The notes: generated from the sequence alone by a model not told the origin. A DNA stretch of 64,000 nt from Anomaloglossus baeobatrachus (GCF_048569485.1 NC_134364.1:128999089-129063088); one strand, 5' to 3'; numbered from the stretch's first letter, positions 1 through 11,672 are shown. Made by a program: numbers and translations.

Positions 1-408
1 CTGCCCAGAGTGTATACAGCACGGCTACACAGTAAGGTAGCTCTGCCCAGAGTGTATACAGCACGGCTACACAGTAAGGTAGCTCTGCCCAGAGTGTATA
101 CAGCACGGCTAGACAGTAAGGATGCGCCGCCCAGAGTGTATACAGCACCGCAACACAGTAAGCTCCGCCCAGTGTATACTTCACCGCTACACAGTAAGGT
201 GGCTCCGCCCAGAGTGTATAGAGCATGGCTACATAGTAAGATCGCTCTGGCCAGAGTATATACAGCACTGCTACACAGTAAGCTCCACCCAGAGTGTATA
301 CAGCATGGCTACACAGTAAGGTATCTCTGCCCAAAATGTATACATCAGCGCTACACAGTAAGATAGCTCGGCCCAGAGTGTATAAAGCATGGCTATACAG
401 TAGGATAG
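1..408. repeat. 42-bp satellite monomers, left block
   Basis: About ten head-to-tail copies of a 42-bp unit containing GTGTATACAGCACGGCTACA, a CAGTAAG core and CTCCGCCCAGA. Copies differ by scattered substitutions and small gaps, so this block is less uniform than the 81-bp array at 14.1-22.07 kb. The open frames here come from a unit length divisible by three and are not genes. The block ends where a solo LTR begins. Confidence 0.95.
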
Positions 409-2197
409 TGTGACGTCCTGGACTATCCAGGTCGTCCCAGGTAGTCACACACACACACACAACACCACACCCCCCTCCCGGTTAGGTAACACCCGCCAAC
501 CTAAAAAACCTTGTCACCACCCTCCAGGTTTGATGTCCACACCAGGGGGCGGAGCCAGGAGGTTGGCTCCGCCCACCGAGGAGTTCACAGGCCTGCAGGC
601 GGGAAAACAGTTAGTCTTAAGGGGGCTTTACACGGTAGCGATATAGCTAGCAATTTGTAGCGATAGCGAGCGTGTAAGTACCCGCCCCCGTCGCGGATGC
701 GATTGTTTGTGATCGCTGCCGTAGCGAACATTATCGCTACGGCAGCGTCACACATTACACTTACCTGGTCGGCGGAGTCGCTGTCACTGCCGAACAATCC
801 CTCCTACAAGGGGGAGGGATGTTCGGCATCACAGCAACGTCACCGCAACGTCACTAAGCGGCCGGCCAATCAAAGCGGAGGGGCGGAGATGAGCAGGACG
901 TAACATCCCGCCCACCTCCTTCCTTCCGCATTGTGGCCGGCGGCAGGTAAGGAGACGTTTCTCGCTCCTGCGGTGTCACACACAGCGATGTGTGCTGCCG
1001 CATGAGCGATGAACCACCTGGATAAACAACCCTTACCGATTTTTGAGTTTGGGATGACCTCTCCATGGTGAACGATTTTCACCATTTTTGAGGTCGCTTA
1101 AGGTCACTGGTCAGTGTCACACACTGCGATATCGTTAATGACGCCGGATGTGCGTCACTAACAACTTGACCCCGACGACAAAACATTAACGATATCGTAG
1201 CGTGTAAAGCCCCCTTAAGTCTGAGTCAAGTTCAGAGTCGGAGTGGAGAGCAGTCAAGGTCACGGGCAGTCCTGTGTCCGTGCCCTGATAAGAGACTACC
1301 CGGTGGCTGGGTCGGAGCCCAGTCACCATTGGCAAGGAGGCAGACGGTGGTGGCTGCCTGCAGGAGACCGGGAATACGACCGGTGGAACCGCAAGTGACC
1401 GGGACAGGGTAGTGGCCCACCGGAACCGAACCGGGGAGCCAACTGGATACCAGAGCACCAGGCAGGGTACTCAGACCCCGTACAAAGCCCTGAACCGACA
1501 GGGACGAGTCGAATCAACTGATTGCGGGCTGGACTCAAGGACCTACCCCATACAAGTCCCTTTAGAAGACAACAGCCTAACCATACAGGGTAACGCCACC
1601 GCCAAGGCATAGAGACCCAAAGGGCCAGCGTCTGCGGGCAAACGGGCTCCTATGGCACAAACCAGTCGGGGAGCGGACTACCGATGCCTAGGCACAGGAG
1701 TCGAAACATTTACACAGAGGTGCAGGAGAAAGGTGGAGACCACCAGCCTAGTCTGGAAGAAGCTGCAGCCGGCTACGGGCCCCGTTCATCACTCCGTTTG
1801 GTTTACCAGAGACTCCCGTGTCTTGTGTCAGAGTGAGTACACCAGTGCCATCAGGCACTGCACCGCAACACTTCACCCTGCACCCCGGCCCTCGCCTACC
1901 GGGCCCCGGGACCAACACCCCCTACCCACGGAGGGGTCAACACCTAACTGCACCATTACACCGCTCCCGGGATCCCCGTACCTTCACCGCAGCGGTGGTG
2001 TCCATAATCGCCATAACCCGTGGGTGGCGTCACGAACTTTCATTCCAAACCAAACACCCAAATCCCCGCCGTGTAGCGCCAACCCCCTTGCAGAGCGACG
2101 TGACCCCCGGGTCCATGAGAGGCTCGAGCCACTACCCGCAGTACGAGCACGAATCCGATTGGCTCGGCGGTCGTAGCCGAGCCCGCGGGGCGGTACA
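409..2197 (+). mobile_element. Solo LTR, retroelement fossil, with a nested DNA transposon
   Basis: The sequence starts TGTGACG and ends GGTACA, giving the TG...CA ends of an LTR. It is flanked by a perfect 4-bp duplication, ATAG, at 405-408 and 2198-2201. Its tail (GTGGGTGGCGTCACGAAC near 2021) matches the LTRs of the whole element at 6968-10966, so it is a related subfamily. No internal region or second LTR is present. Without the DNA transposon at 617-1218 the LTR is about 1.19 kb. It is the product of LTR-LTR recombination or an isolated relic. Confidence 0.85.
617..1218. mobile_element. Short inverted-repeat DNA transposon (about 600 bp) inside the solo LTR
   Basis: The termini are inverted repeats: GGGGGCTTTACACG near 621 and CGTGTAAAGCCCCC near 1201-1214. 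Both are bordered by TTAA, so the target duplication is TTAA or TAA. The interior is GC-rich and has no transposase-like frame, so this is a non-autonomous element. Superfamily is uncertain: TAA would suit PIF/Harbinger and TTAA would suit piggyBac or Kolobok. Confidence 0.8.
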
Positions 2198-2512
2198 ATA
2201 GCTCCACCCAGAGTGTATACATCACCGCTACACAGTAAGCTCCACCCAGAATGTAGAAAACGAAGGATTTTCTTCAGCTCACCTGCTGCCCGGGCTGCTA
2301 GTCCTTGCGGGTGCCTGGAATCTGCCGGTAAGTCCCAACCGGTTGGAAGTAGTTTTCCACCCAGAATGTATATGTGACACCCAGGGGGCAGGGGGTTAGC
2401 CTTACTCGTCTATTACGTGATGGGTCTAATCACGGGTGATACCTCAAAATGTCTTCATTCCCCATCACATAGTGTAAGGTCAGAGTATGTATACGTTACC
2501 GCTACACAGTAA
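2198..2512. repeat. Satellite remnants mixed with unclassified fragments
   Basis: Satellite monomer pieces occur at 2198-2255, near 2358-2372 and near 2485-2512. Between them are about 105 bp of unidentified sequence (2256-2357) and a fragment starting TGTGACACCCAGG at 2373. That fragment begins directly after TATA of the monomer, like the LTRs in this domain, but no matching right end could be found. It may be a truncated LTR. No gene is seen. Confidence 0.6.
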
Positions 2513-2678
2513 AGGCCCCGTCACACACAGAGATAAATCTTTGGCAGATCTGTGGTTGCAGTGAAATCATGGACATATTGTTCCATTTGTACACAGCCAC
2601 AAACCTGGCACTGATTGTCCACAATTTCACTGCAACCACAGATCTGCCACAGATTTATCTCTGTGTGTGACAGGCCCT
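2513..2678. mobile_element. 166-bp palindromic MITE
   Basis: It has long terminal inverted repeats, AGGCCCCGTCACACACAGAG at the left and the near-perfect complement at the right, continuing inward past 60 bp so that most of the element can fold into a hairpin. TAA is duplicated at 2510-2512 and 2679-2681. A 3-bp TAA duplication is typical of PIF/Harbinger elements; that assignment is inference. It sits in the CAGTAAG core of the satellite monomer. Confidence 0.88.
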
Positions 2679-3906
2679 TAAGGGTGCTCCGCCCAGAGTG
2701 TAAACTTCACCGCTACACAGTAAGATAGCTCCGCCCAGGGTATGTACAGAACAGCAACACAGTAAGATAGCTCTGCCCAGAGTGTATACAGCACGGCTAC
2801 GCAGTAAGATAGCTCCGCCCAGAGTGTATACAGCACGGCTACGCAGTAAGATAGCTCCACTTAGAGTGTATACATCACCATTACACAGTAAGATCACTGC
2901 GCCCAGAGTCTATACAACACCCGTACACATTAAGGTCCACCCGGAGAGTATAAATAAACACTACACAGTAAGATAGCTCCGCCCAGAATGTATACAGCAT
3001 GACTATAGAGTAGGATAGCTCCGCCCAGAATGTATATATCACCGCTATACAGTAAGATAGCTCCTCCCAGAGTGTATGCAGCTCGACTACTCAGTAAGTT
3101 AGCCCCACCCAGGGTGTATACACCATGGCTACACAGTAAGATAGCTCCGCCCAGGATGTATACACCATTGCTAGACAGGTAGCTCTGCCCAGAGTGTATA
3201 CATCACCACTACACAGTAAAATAGCTCTACCCAAAGTGTATACATCACCACTGTACAGTAAGGTATCTCTGCCAAGAGTGTATATAGCACTGCTATATAG
3301 CAAGATAGCTCCACCCAGAGTGTATAATTCACCGCTACTCAGTAAAATAGCTCCACCCAGAGTGTATACATCATCACTACACAGTAAAATAGCTCGGCCC
3401 AGAGTGTATACATCATCACTACACAGTAAAATAGCTCAGCCCAGAGTGTATACATCATCACTACACAGTAAGATAGCTCGGCCCAGAGTGTATACATCAT
3501 GGCTACACAGTAAAATAGCTCCATCCAGAGTGTATACAGCACGGCTATACAGCAAGATAGCTTCGCCCAGAGTTTATACAGTACAGCTACGCCATAAGAT
3601 AGCTCTGCCCAGAGTGTATACCTCACAGCAAGAAAACTCCACCCGGAGTGTATACAGCACCACTACACAGCAAGATAGCTCCACCCGGAGTGTATACAGC
3701 ACCACTACACAGCAAGATAGCTCCACCCGGAGTGTATACAGCACCACTACACAGCAAGATAGCTCCATCCGGAGTGTATACAGCACCACTACACAGTAAG
3801 ATAGCTCCACCCGGAGTGTATACAGCACGGCTACACAGTAAGATAGCTCCACCCAGAGTGTATACAGCACGGCTACACAGTAAGATAGCTCCACCCAGAG
3901 TGTATA
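2679..3906. repeat. 42-bp satellite monomers, second block
   Basis: About 28 diverged copies of the 42-bp monomer run through this stretch. Between 3630 and 3810 several neighbouring copies share the same variant (ACCCGGAGTG and CACCACTACACAGC), which points to local recent amplification. Apparent frames on both strands are repeat artefacts. Confidence 0.93.
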
Positions 3907-5027
3907 TGTGTCGCCTCCACGTCAGCAGCCGGGCTGCTCGGATCTGCGGTGGCTCGAGAGGGCTCCGAACCCGGGGGGTCGTACGGTTCCTCAAACCAAG
4001 AGTGGTTATGTTCAGGGGATGGTGTGGAAAGTTCGTGATGCCACACGTGGTGCGTGGTAAGGTGGAGTACCACCGCTGAAATTGGGAGTACCCTGTGGCG
4101 ATGGTGTGGGCAGCTAGGTGTTTAACCCCTCCACGGGTAGGGGGGATGCCCTGGGACTCGGTGAAGGCAACGGGGGGGGTGCCGTTGGGATGGTAAGGGT
4201 CACTTGCATACTCACTCAATCCAATAATGCTGACACCGACAACTGTAGTAAACTAAAGTTCTGGACACCGCTGCCTCTGAGGGGCAGCACGCCTGGGTCC
4301 CTTGCCCGTTGGTGCTGCATGTTAGTCTGTGACCTTTTCCCGTGGCACCTTGTCTTCTAGTTGGTGCCTTTAGCCTGAAACTAATCGGGTCCCGCTCCCC
4401 AGTATGGCTAACTGGGTCAGCTTGCTCTCAGGGTTCACACTTGGGATTTTCTGGACTGTGTAGTGGAAAGTCCTATCCTCCTCGTTGCGCTAGTACCCCA
4501 ATTTTGGAGCGGGTGGAGAACAGATCTTGAAGGCTCTGTTCTCGTCGGCTAAATTGTCAGGACGCCTGAAGCTACTCCCTGACTTAGGGTCCACGTACCC
4601 CGTCCTGCCCTGGCCCCTGCCCGGTGATGGCATAAGGCCGCCGGCTGTCCTCCTCGACAGTCCGTGCCCCTTGTGACGATCCCCTGCAACCAGGGTCCAG
4701 CTCCTACCAGGCCCAGACCAACATCTGCCACCTAGTAGTTCAAGGAGCCCAGCTCCTGACTTCTCCTCTCGAGAGTCACTGCTTAACTCACTGTTTCCTG
4801 ACACTCCTGACCCCCCTTAACAACCACCCAAGTGGGCGACCCTATTCCACTCAGGCCGTCCACTGGTGTGTCTGGTTGGTGTGGTGCAGAGTGTTCCTAG
4901 GATTTTGATTAGCCTGTTCTTGGCAACACCAAAGGTTAGGGACCCATAACCAAGGAGGAGGTGGATACTGTACATAAGGGCAGATTGCACAATACCCTGT
5001 GACGACCTGATAGGCCAGGGCGTCACA
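3907..5027 (-). mobile_element. Solo LTR, retroelement fossil
   Basis: Read on the minus strand it starts TGTGACGCCCTGG and ends in ACA. It is flanked by a perfect TATA duplication at 3903-3906 and 5028-5031, inside the satellite monomer. Length is 1121 bp. The conserved LTR tail lies near 4031-4060 in reverse orientation. It belongs to the same LTR group as the element at 6968-10966 but is clearly diverged. No internal region is present. Confidence 0.87.
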
Positions 5028-5092
5028 TATACAGCACGGCTACACAGTAACATAGTGCCGGCCAGAGTGTATACAGCACGGCTACACAGTAA
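5028..5092. repeat. Satellite monomer remnant
   Basis: One and a half 42-bp monomers lie between a solo LTR and a MITE. The last CAGTAAG supplies the TAA target of the MITE. Confidence 0.9.
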
Positions 5093-5596
5093 GGCTGCTT
5101 TCACACATCTGTTTTTTCCTGTGCGGCACAATCCGGCGCTTGCAGAAAAACCGCAACCGTTTTTTTTTGCCGCCGGTTGCGTTTTTTTTGCATAGACTTA
5201 CATTAGTGCCGTATTGTGCCGCATGGGCTTGCGTTCCGTCCGGTTTTTGCCGCATGCGGCAGATTTAGCCGATGCGGCGGTCGGATAGAACGTTGCCTGG
5301 CACGTTTTTTTGTCCTGCAAAAAAACCTGCATCGCGCCGCATCCAGCCGATGCGGCGCGATTTGCAATGCATGCCTATGGACACCGCATGCGGCGTCCTG
5401 CGACAAACACCGCATCCGGCCGACGCATGCGTTTTTTCCACTGCGCATACTCAGTGGCCTGCCGCAAGCGGCAAAAACCGGACGGGCCGCATGTAAAAAA
5501 CTTATGCAAAGGATGCGGTTTTGTTGCCGCATCCGTTGCATAGGTTTTAGAGTCGGATTGGCCGGCTCTGCTAAAACCGGAGGTGTGAAAGCAGCC
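5093..5596. mobile_element. 504-bp inverted-repeat DNA transposon, non-autonomous
   Basis: The ends are GGCTGCTTTCACAC and its complement GTGTGAAAGCAGCC. TAA is duplicated at 5090-5092 and 5597-5599. The interior is full of short palindromes based on GCCGCATGCGGC and has no credible transposase frame. Ends and target duplication suggest a PIF/Harbinger-like family (inference). It sits at the same CAGTAAG position of the monomer as the MITE at 2513-2678. Confidence 0.87.
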
Positions 5597-5706
5597 TAAG
5601 ATAGCTCCATCCAGAGTGTATACATCATCGCTACACAAAAAGATAGCTCCGATCACAGTGTATAAAGCACGGCTACACAGTAAGATAACGCCACCCAAAG
5701 TGTATA
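5597..5706. repeat. Satellite monomer remnant
   Basis: About two and a half diverged 42-bp monomers lie between a DNA transposon and a solo LTR. Confidence 0.9.
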
Positions 5707-6837
5707 TGTCGCGGGCGGAGGGGCCGCGCTCGCTACGCTCGGGTCCGGAGCTGCTGCTGCTCGGTGGCTCGAGCGGTGGGCCGGACCCGGGGACTCGAGC
5801 AGCGCTCCTCGCCCACGAGTGAAAAGGGGGTGGTTTGTTTAGGGAGATAGTTTGTGACGCCACCCACGGGTCGTAGTGATAATAGGCACCACCGCTGCTG
5901 GTGACGGGGATCCCGGGAGCGATGGTAGGGAGCAGCTAGGCTGTTGTCCCCTCCGTGGGTAGGGGTTGGTGATCCCGGGGCCCGGTGGTGTAACGGGGAG
6001 GTTGGATGGCTGGGGTGCAGGGTTGCAGGGGCAGCGCGGTGCGGTGCCGGATGGCACTGTTGTACTCACTCAGAAACAGATGCACAGAGTCTCTGGTAAA
6101 CCAAACGGCCGGATGGACGGGTCCCGCAGCCGGCTGCAGTGTTGTTGTTGTGCTCTCCCTGGACAGGGTGATGGTGGCTGTCTTTCCCTGCACCTGGTTA
6201 GAATGTTCTGACTCCTGTGGTTACCCACCGGTAGTCCGCTCCCCGGCGTATAGGTACCGAAGAAGCCCGTCTTGCCCGCAGGCGCTGGCCCTTGGATCTC
6301 TAGCCTATGGCGGTGGCTGTGTATCCTCACGGTGTGGACTGTTGCCTTCTGTCGGGTCTTGGTTCTTAGGAAACCCCTGGGGTTCCAGTCACACTCGAAT
6401 TTGATCGTTGTCGGCGGCTCCAAGCCTAGTCGGGGTCCAATGGCCCTGCCTTTGTGCTTAGCTTCACTCCGCTCCCTGGTTCGGTACCGGCGGGCCACCG
6501 CCCGACCCCGGTCCTACGGTTCCACAGAGATCCACTAACTCCTGCAGACGGCTACCACCATCTGCCAACCTTGCTGTCAGTGCCTGGGCTCCGACCCAGA
6601 CACTTGCAGTTTCTACTCACACTTTCACCTCCAAAACGAATCTGACTCTTTTCCCGCCTCCAGGCCTGTGAACTCCTCGGTGGGTTTGGCCAACCGCCTG
6701 GCTCCGCCCCACCTGGTGTGGACATCAGACCCTGGAGGGAGGCAACAAGGGTTTTTGTTTGACTGGTGTTACTATCCAGAGGAGGGGGTGTGTGTGTTGT
6801 TATGTCTGTGACTACCTGGCTAGTCCAGGGCGTCACA
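5707..6837 (-). mobile_element. Solo LTR, retroelement fossil
   Basis: On the minus strand it starts TGTGACGCCCTGGACTAGCC and ends CCGCGACA. A perfect TATA duplication lies at 5703-5706 and 6838-6841. Its ends match the LTRs of the 6968-10966 element closely, so it is the same family in the opposite orientation. Length is 1131 bp and no internal region is present. Confidence 0.88.
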
Positions 6838-6967
6838 TATACATCACTGCTATACAGTAAGATAGCTCCACTCAGAGTGTATACAGCATGACTACACAGT
6901 AAGATAGCTCCACCCAGAGTGTATACATCACTGCTACACAGTAAGATAGCTCCGCCCAGAGTGTAAA
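6838..6967. repeat. Satellite monomer remnant
   Basis: Three 42-bp monomers separate a minus-strand solo LTR from a plus-strand whole LTR element. Confidence 0.9.
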
Positions 6968-8490
6968 TGTGACGCCCTGGGCAAGCCAGGGGTCACAGGT
7001 CATAACACCACCACACCCTACACCCCGGATAGGTACACCGAAGCTACACCAAAAATTCTTGTTGCCTTCCTCCAAGGGCTGATGCTCACACCAGGGGGTG
7101 GGCCAGGCGGTTGGCTCCGCCCACCGAGGAGTTCACAGTCCTGGAGGCGGGAAAACCAGGCAGTTGAGTTTTGTGAATTGAAGTGAGAGGGAAGTGGTAG
7201 AGGAGCAAGTGAGAGGAGTAAAAGTGGAAGGAAAGTGACAGAAGTAGAGCCTGAAGTTAGTCCGGGTGTGTGCCCCGGACTGAGACAGCAAGGTCAGCAG
7301 ACGGCGGTGACCGTCTGCAGGAGAGGCTGATCGGAGGTTGCCGAAAGGACCGTGGACGAGTGGTGGCCCGGCGGTACCGGAGCGGTATACGAAGAGAAGC
7401 CAGCACCATTGGCAGGGGCCTTTCGGATCCCGGCAAGGCTAGGAGTCGCCGTGAATTTGCCAAATCCGTCAGTGAAGGGGACCTCCTGGGTCTCCCAACA
7501 ACTAAGTCCCGATTGAAGGCAACAGTCCAACCGTAGGAGAGAGACACCGCCACCGCCAGGGCACCAGTCTCTCAGGGCCAGCGCCTGCGGGCAAAGAGGG
7601 GCTCCTCCGGCCTATATCCAAGCCGGGGAGCGGGTTACCGGTGGGAACCCATTGCTACCAACAGTGAACTTAGGTGCAGGAAAAGTGACAGTCACCGTCA
7701 ACTACCGGGGAAAAGCAACAGCAGCCGTCCGTGGGAACCGTCTTTCCAGCCGTGTGTTTTACCGAGAACTGTGTCACCGTCTCAGGCTGAGTGAGTACTA
7801 TCGTGCCGTGCGGCACAGCGCTGCCCCCGCGACCCTGCACCTCACCAGGCCCTGCACCGGCCCTGCCATCCCTCATCCCCCCACCTCATCACTGGGCCCC
7901 GGGACAACCACTCCCCTACCCACGGAGGGGAGAACTAACAACTTTGCTGCTCCCTGTCACCGCTCCCGGGACCCCCATATAGAGCAGTGGTGGTGTCCAC
8001 ACAATCACCACAACCGTGGGTGGCGTCACGGACAATAAATCCCCAAAACCAATCCCTTTTTCACTCACGGGCGAGGAGCGCCGCTCGAGTCCCCGGGATC
8101 CGGCCCATCGCTCGAGCCACCGAGCAGCAGCAGGCCGCTGCGGCAGCGGCGGCCGGACCCGAACAGTAGGGAGAGCGCTGCGTCCCCTCCTCCACCCGCG
8201 ACAACTTGGCGTCACGAACAGGATCTTACCACTCTGCCGTTGGGTAGAGGTGCGCCTTGTTACCGCCGGAGGTATCCGGCCAGAAAATTTCAGAAGCCGC
8301 CATCTTTGGCGCGAAAAGTTCCCGCTCGAGCGTCTTCTCGAGTAGTGGAGGCGCGAAGGCCAAAACCCCGCCCAGATAGAGGAGGGGCCAGAAAGAGGCT
8401 AAGGGGGACGAAATGGCGACTGGTCGCATGTAGCCGCGGCTATACAGATAGGGACGCCGGGACCCCACAATCCGCCGGCCCCTGCAAAGA

Positions 8491-9114
8491 ATGTCCGCTC
8501 CACCTAGCTATGCGGAGGCCACCGAGCCGGTGCCCGGGACAGCAGCGTGGCTGAGGGCCCGAATGGCAGGGATCTGCCGACATTACCGAAGCCAGATCTG
8601 TGGACTGATGGAGCAGTGGACCGCGGAGGTGGAGGCGGTAGCTGCCGTTGCAAGAGTATATGGAATGGAGGCCATGATGGAGGAGCTGGTGAGTGACCCA
8701 TGCCCCTGTGTCCCCGAGGGACCGGCCGTTGCAGCTGAGGGACCCGGTCTACCCCTGGCCCCCATGCCGCCTCCATCCTCCTTGCCTGTGCATCGCGCTG
8801 CGCCTCGCCCGTCGGGCGTACACCCCTTCGTCACAGTGGCCGAGAGAGTGGCAAGCCTGGAAGCTGCGGCAGCTGGCGGCAACCCGCCTGGCGCAGGGAC
8901 GGACGATAGTGATTCCGGGCCTGACACCGAGCCCGTTTCAGAAGAAGATGAAGGAGTCGTCGCTCTGCATGGCATGGAGGCCACATATATTCCCCGGAGT
9001 GGAAATAACGGGTATCGGGCGGCCCTTCCTCGCCGTGCTTGCTATGCACTGGAGGGGCTGGTGCCCGTGTTCTTACACCCAGTGCCGGGTGGGGAGGGCG
9101 AAAGTGCACAGTGA
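8491..9114 (+). CDS. Gag-like or unknown frame of the LTR element
   Basis: A 207-codon frame is the only long one in the interior of the LTR element, starting about 290 bp after the left LTR. The product begins MSAPPSYAEATEPVPG, then a short charged helical stretch, a long Pro/Ala/Gly-rich low-complexity middle and an acidic patch near residue 150. I recognise no conserved capsid, zinc-knuckle, protease or reverse transcriptase motif. Its place first after the primer site suggests a reduced gag-like protein; this is inference. It could also be a frame without function. Confidence 0.45.
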   Translation: MSAPPSYAEATEPVPGTAAWLRARMAGICRHYRSQICGLMEQWTAEVEAVAAVARVYGMEAMMEELVSDPCPCVPEGPAVAAEGPGLPLAPMPPPSSLPVHRAAPRPSGVHPFVTVAERVASLEAAAAGGNPPGAGTDDSDSGPDTEPVSEEDEGVVALHGMEATYIPRSGNNGYRAALPRRACYALEGLVPVFLHPVPGGEGESAQ

Positions 9115-9749
9115 TGGCAGCGGAGCACCGTTGCACCGTCCCCGTTGGGACCACAAGTGTGTGTGTGTTTAAAAGTTTGAAAAGTTTAAAGAATAAAAAG
9201 AAATGAAACCGTGAAAAGTCACCTGATTTGAACCGTGATTGGAACCGGCCGTTGCCGGCATTGTTGTCCCCGTGGGGACCATTCACAGTGTCTTGCATAG
9301 GAACTCCTATGAACAGGCCCGAGAACTTGCAGGGCACCCACAAACGTTAAGTGGCATGTAAATAAATATGTTTGTTGCAACTACCGTTACCGCCTCCGGA
9401 GAGGCAGGTTGGAGGGAGGGCCCGCAGTGGAGCAGGCTGGGGCCCAGCCACCACCGGAACCGGTGGCTACCCTCTGGAGGGGAAGGACAGATCCCGCTCG
9501 GGTGATTTGGTTCAGGACTGGGGTCAAGGGGTGCTGCCTGTTTCTTAGAGGCAGCATCAGAGCCAGGTTACTTGGGTGGGAGAGAGCGGCAGCAGCAACC
9601 GTTTAAATGTTACCGTAACGTTTAAGTACAGTACCTCCCGCTGTGGGATGAAGTTATTATACTTGTTTATGTTTTTATCTTTTTTCAGAAAAATAAAACC
9701 GGTGTTGGACGGGCAGCCTGCGGACGGTCTGCATTTTGCTAAGGGGGAA
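9115..9749 (+). other. 3' interior of the LTR element, no gene seen
   Basis: This stretch lies between the gag-like frame and the right LTR. It is partly A/T-rich, holds AATAAA-like motifs near 9191 and 9361, and ends in the polypurine tract at 9741-9749. No protease, reverse transcriptase or integrase similarity can be read in any frame. Confidence 0.7.
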
Positions 9750-10966
9750 TGTGACGCCCTGGGCAAGCCAGGGGTCACAGGTCCTAACACCACCACACCC
9801 TACACCCCGGATAGGTACACCGAAGCTACACCAAAAATCCTAGGGGCTGATGCTCACACCAGGGGGTGGGCCAGGCGGTTGGCTCCGCCCACCGAGGAGT
9901 TCACAGTCCTGGAGGCGGGAAAACCAGGCAGTTGAGTTTTGTGAGTTGAAGTGAGAGGGAAGTGGTAGGGGAGCAAGTGAGAGGAGTAAAAGTGGAAGGA
10001 AAGTGACAGAAGTAGAGCCTGAAGTTAGTCCGGGTGTGTGCCCCGGACTGAGACAGCAAGGTCAGCAGACGGCGGTGACCGTCTGCAGGAGAGGCTGATC
10101 GGAGGTTGCCGAAAGGACCGTGGACGGGTTGTGGCCCGGCGGTACCGGAGCGGTATACGAAGAGAAGCCAGCACCATTGGCAGGGGCCTTTCGGATCCCG
10201 GCAAGGCTAGGAGTCACCGTGAATTTGCCAAATCCGTCAGTGAAGGGGACCTCCTGGGTCTCCCAACAACTAAGTCCCGATTGAAGGCAACAGTCCAACC
10301 ATAGGAGAGAGACACCGCCACCGCCAGGGCACCAGTCTCTCAGGGCCAGCGCCTGCGGGCAAAGAGGGGCTCCTCCGGCCCATATCCAAGCCGGGGAGCG
10401 GGTTACCGGTGGGAACCCATCGCTACCAACAGTGAACTTAGGTGCAGGAAAAGTGACAGTCACCGTCAACTACCGGGGAAAAGCAACAGCAGCCGTCCGT
10501 GGGAACCGTCTTTCCAGCCATGTGTTTTACCGAGAACTGTGTCACCGTCTCAGGCTGAGTGAGTACCATCGTGCCGTGCGGCACAGCGCTGCCCCCGTGA
10601 CCCTGCACCTCACCAGGCCCTGCACCGGCCCTGCCATCCCTCATCCCCCCACCTCATCACTGGGCCCCGGGACAACCACCCCCCCTACCCACGGAGGGGA
10701 GAACTAACAACTTTGCTGCTCCCTGTCACCGCTCCCGGGACCCCCATATAGAGCAGCGGTGGTGTCCACACAATCACCACAACCGTGGGTGGCGTCATGG
10801 ACAATAAATCCCCAAAACCAATCCCCTTTTCACTCACGGGCAAGGAGTGCCGCTCGAGTCCCCGGGATCCGGCCCATCGCTCGAGCCACCGAGTAGCAGC
10901 AGGCCGCTGCGGCGGCCGGACCCGAGCAGTAGGGAGAGCGCTGCGTCCCCTCCTCCGCCCGCGACA

Positions 10967-11306
10967 TATACATCACCGCTATACAGTAAGATAGCTCCAC
11001 TAAAAGTGTATACATCACTGCTACACAGTAAGATAGCTCCACCCAGAGTATATACAGCACGGCTACACAGCAAGATAGCTCCACCCAGAGTGTATACAGC
11101 ACGGCTATGCAGTAAGATAGCTCCACCCAGAGTGTATACATCACTGCTACACAGTAAGATAGCTCCACCCAAAGTGTATACAGCACGGCTACACAGTAAG
11201 ATAGCTCCGCCCAGAGTATATACAGCACGGCTACACAGTAAAATTGCTCCACCCAGAGTGTATACATCACTGCTATACAGTAAGATAGCTCCGCTCAAAG
11301 TGTAAA
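10967..11306. repeat. 42-bp satellite monomers, block between LTR elements
   Basis: Eight monomers, well preserved. The block ends with TAAA at 11303-11306, the left target duplication of the next LTR. Confidence 0.93.
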
Positions 11307-11672
11307 TGTAGCGCCCCTGACACCATCAGGGTGCTATAAGGTTCTGCATCCCCACCAAGATGCAGGGCCTACCCCCTTAGGAACTCAGAACGACAGTGCC
11401 GGTAACCCCAAAAACCTAGGTAAGCCCAGGTTTCCCCAACAATCCCCCATACAATGGTACTTAGCTAGGGTGGGACCAATGGATGGCCGCCTAGAGGTGG
11501 AGCCACTCCAGTCCACTAGTTGACCAGGTGGGAGGGGCGCACTGTGGAGAGTAGGGATTTTTGAGTTGACAGCAGGAGTGTGAAGGTGTGACTGAGCAAC
11601 GTCCTGACTCGGATTAACGGTGACCTGGTACCCAGGAGAAGTGGTTGCCGGTGGAGTACTCTGGGAACTACG

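Larger units (their letters stand above)
6968..10966 (+). mobile_element. LTR retrotransposon, non-autonomous, with both LTRs
   Basis: The left LTR is 6968-8203 and the right LTR is 9750-10966. Both start TGTGACGCCC and end GCGACA. By eye they differ at about 2 percent of positions plus a few small gaps, so the insertion is fairly young. A primer-binding-site-like TGGCGTCACGAACAGG follows the left LTR from 8207, and a polypurine tract AAGGGGGAA precedes the right LTR at 9741-9749. A polyadenylation signal AATAAA is at 8034. The 1.55-kb interior holds one gag-like frame and no pol, so movement would depend on another element. Flanks are TAAA and TATA, an imperfect 4-bp duplication within the satellite. 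The element looks structurally whole for a non-autonomous type. Confidence 0.92.

Noticed and set aside
5203-5599. Short overlapping frames at 5.2-5.6 kb
   Set aside because: They lie within the 504-bp inverted-repeat transposon and reflect its GCATGCGGC palindromes.
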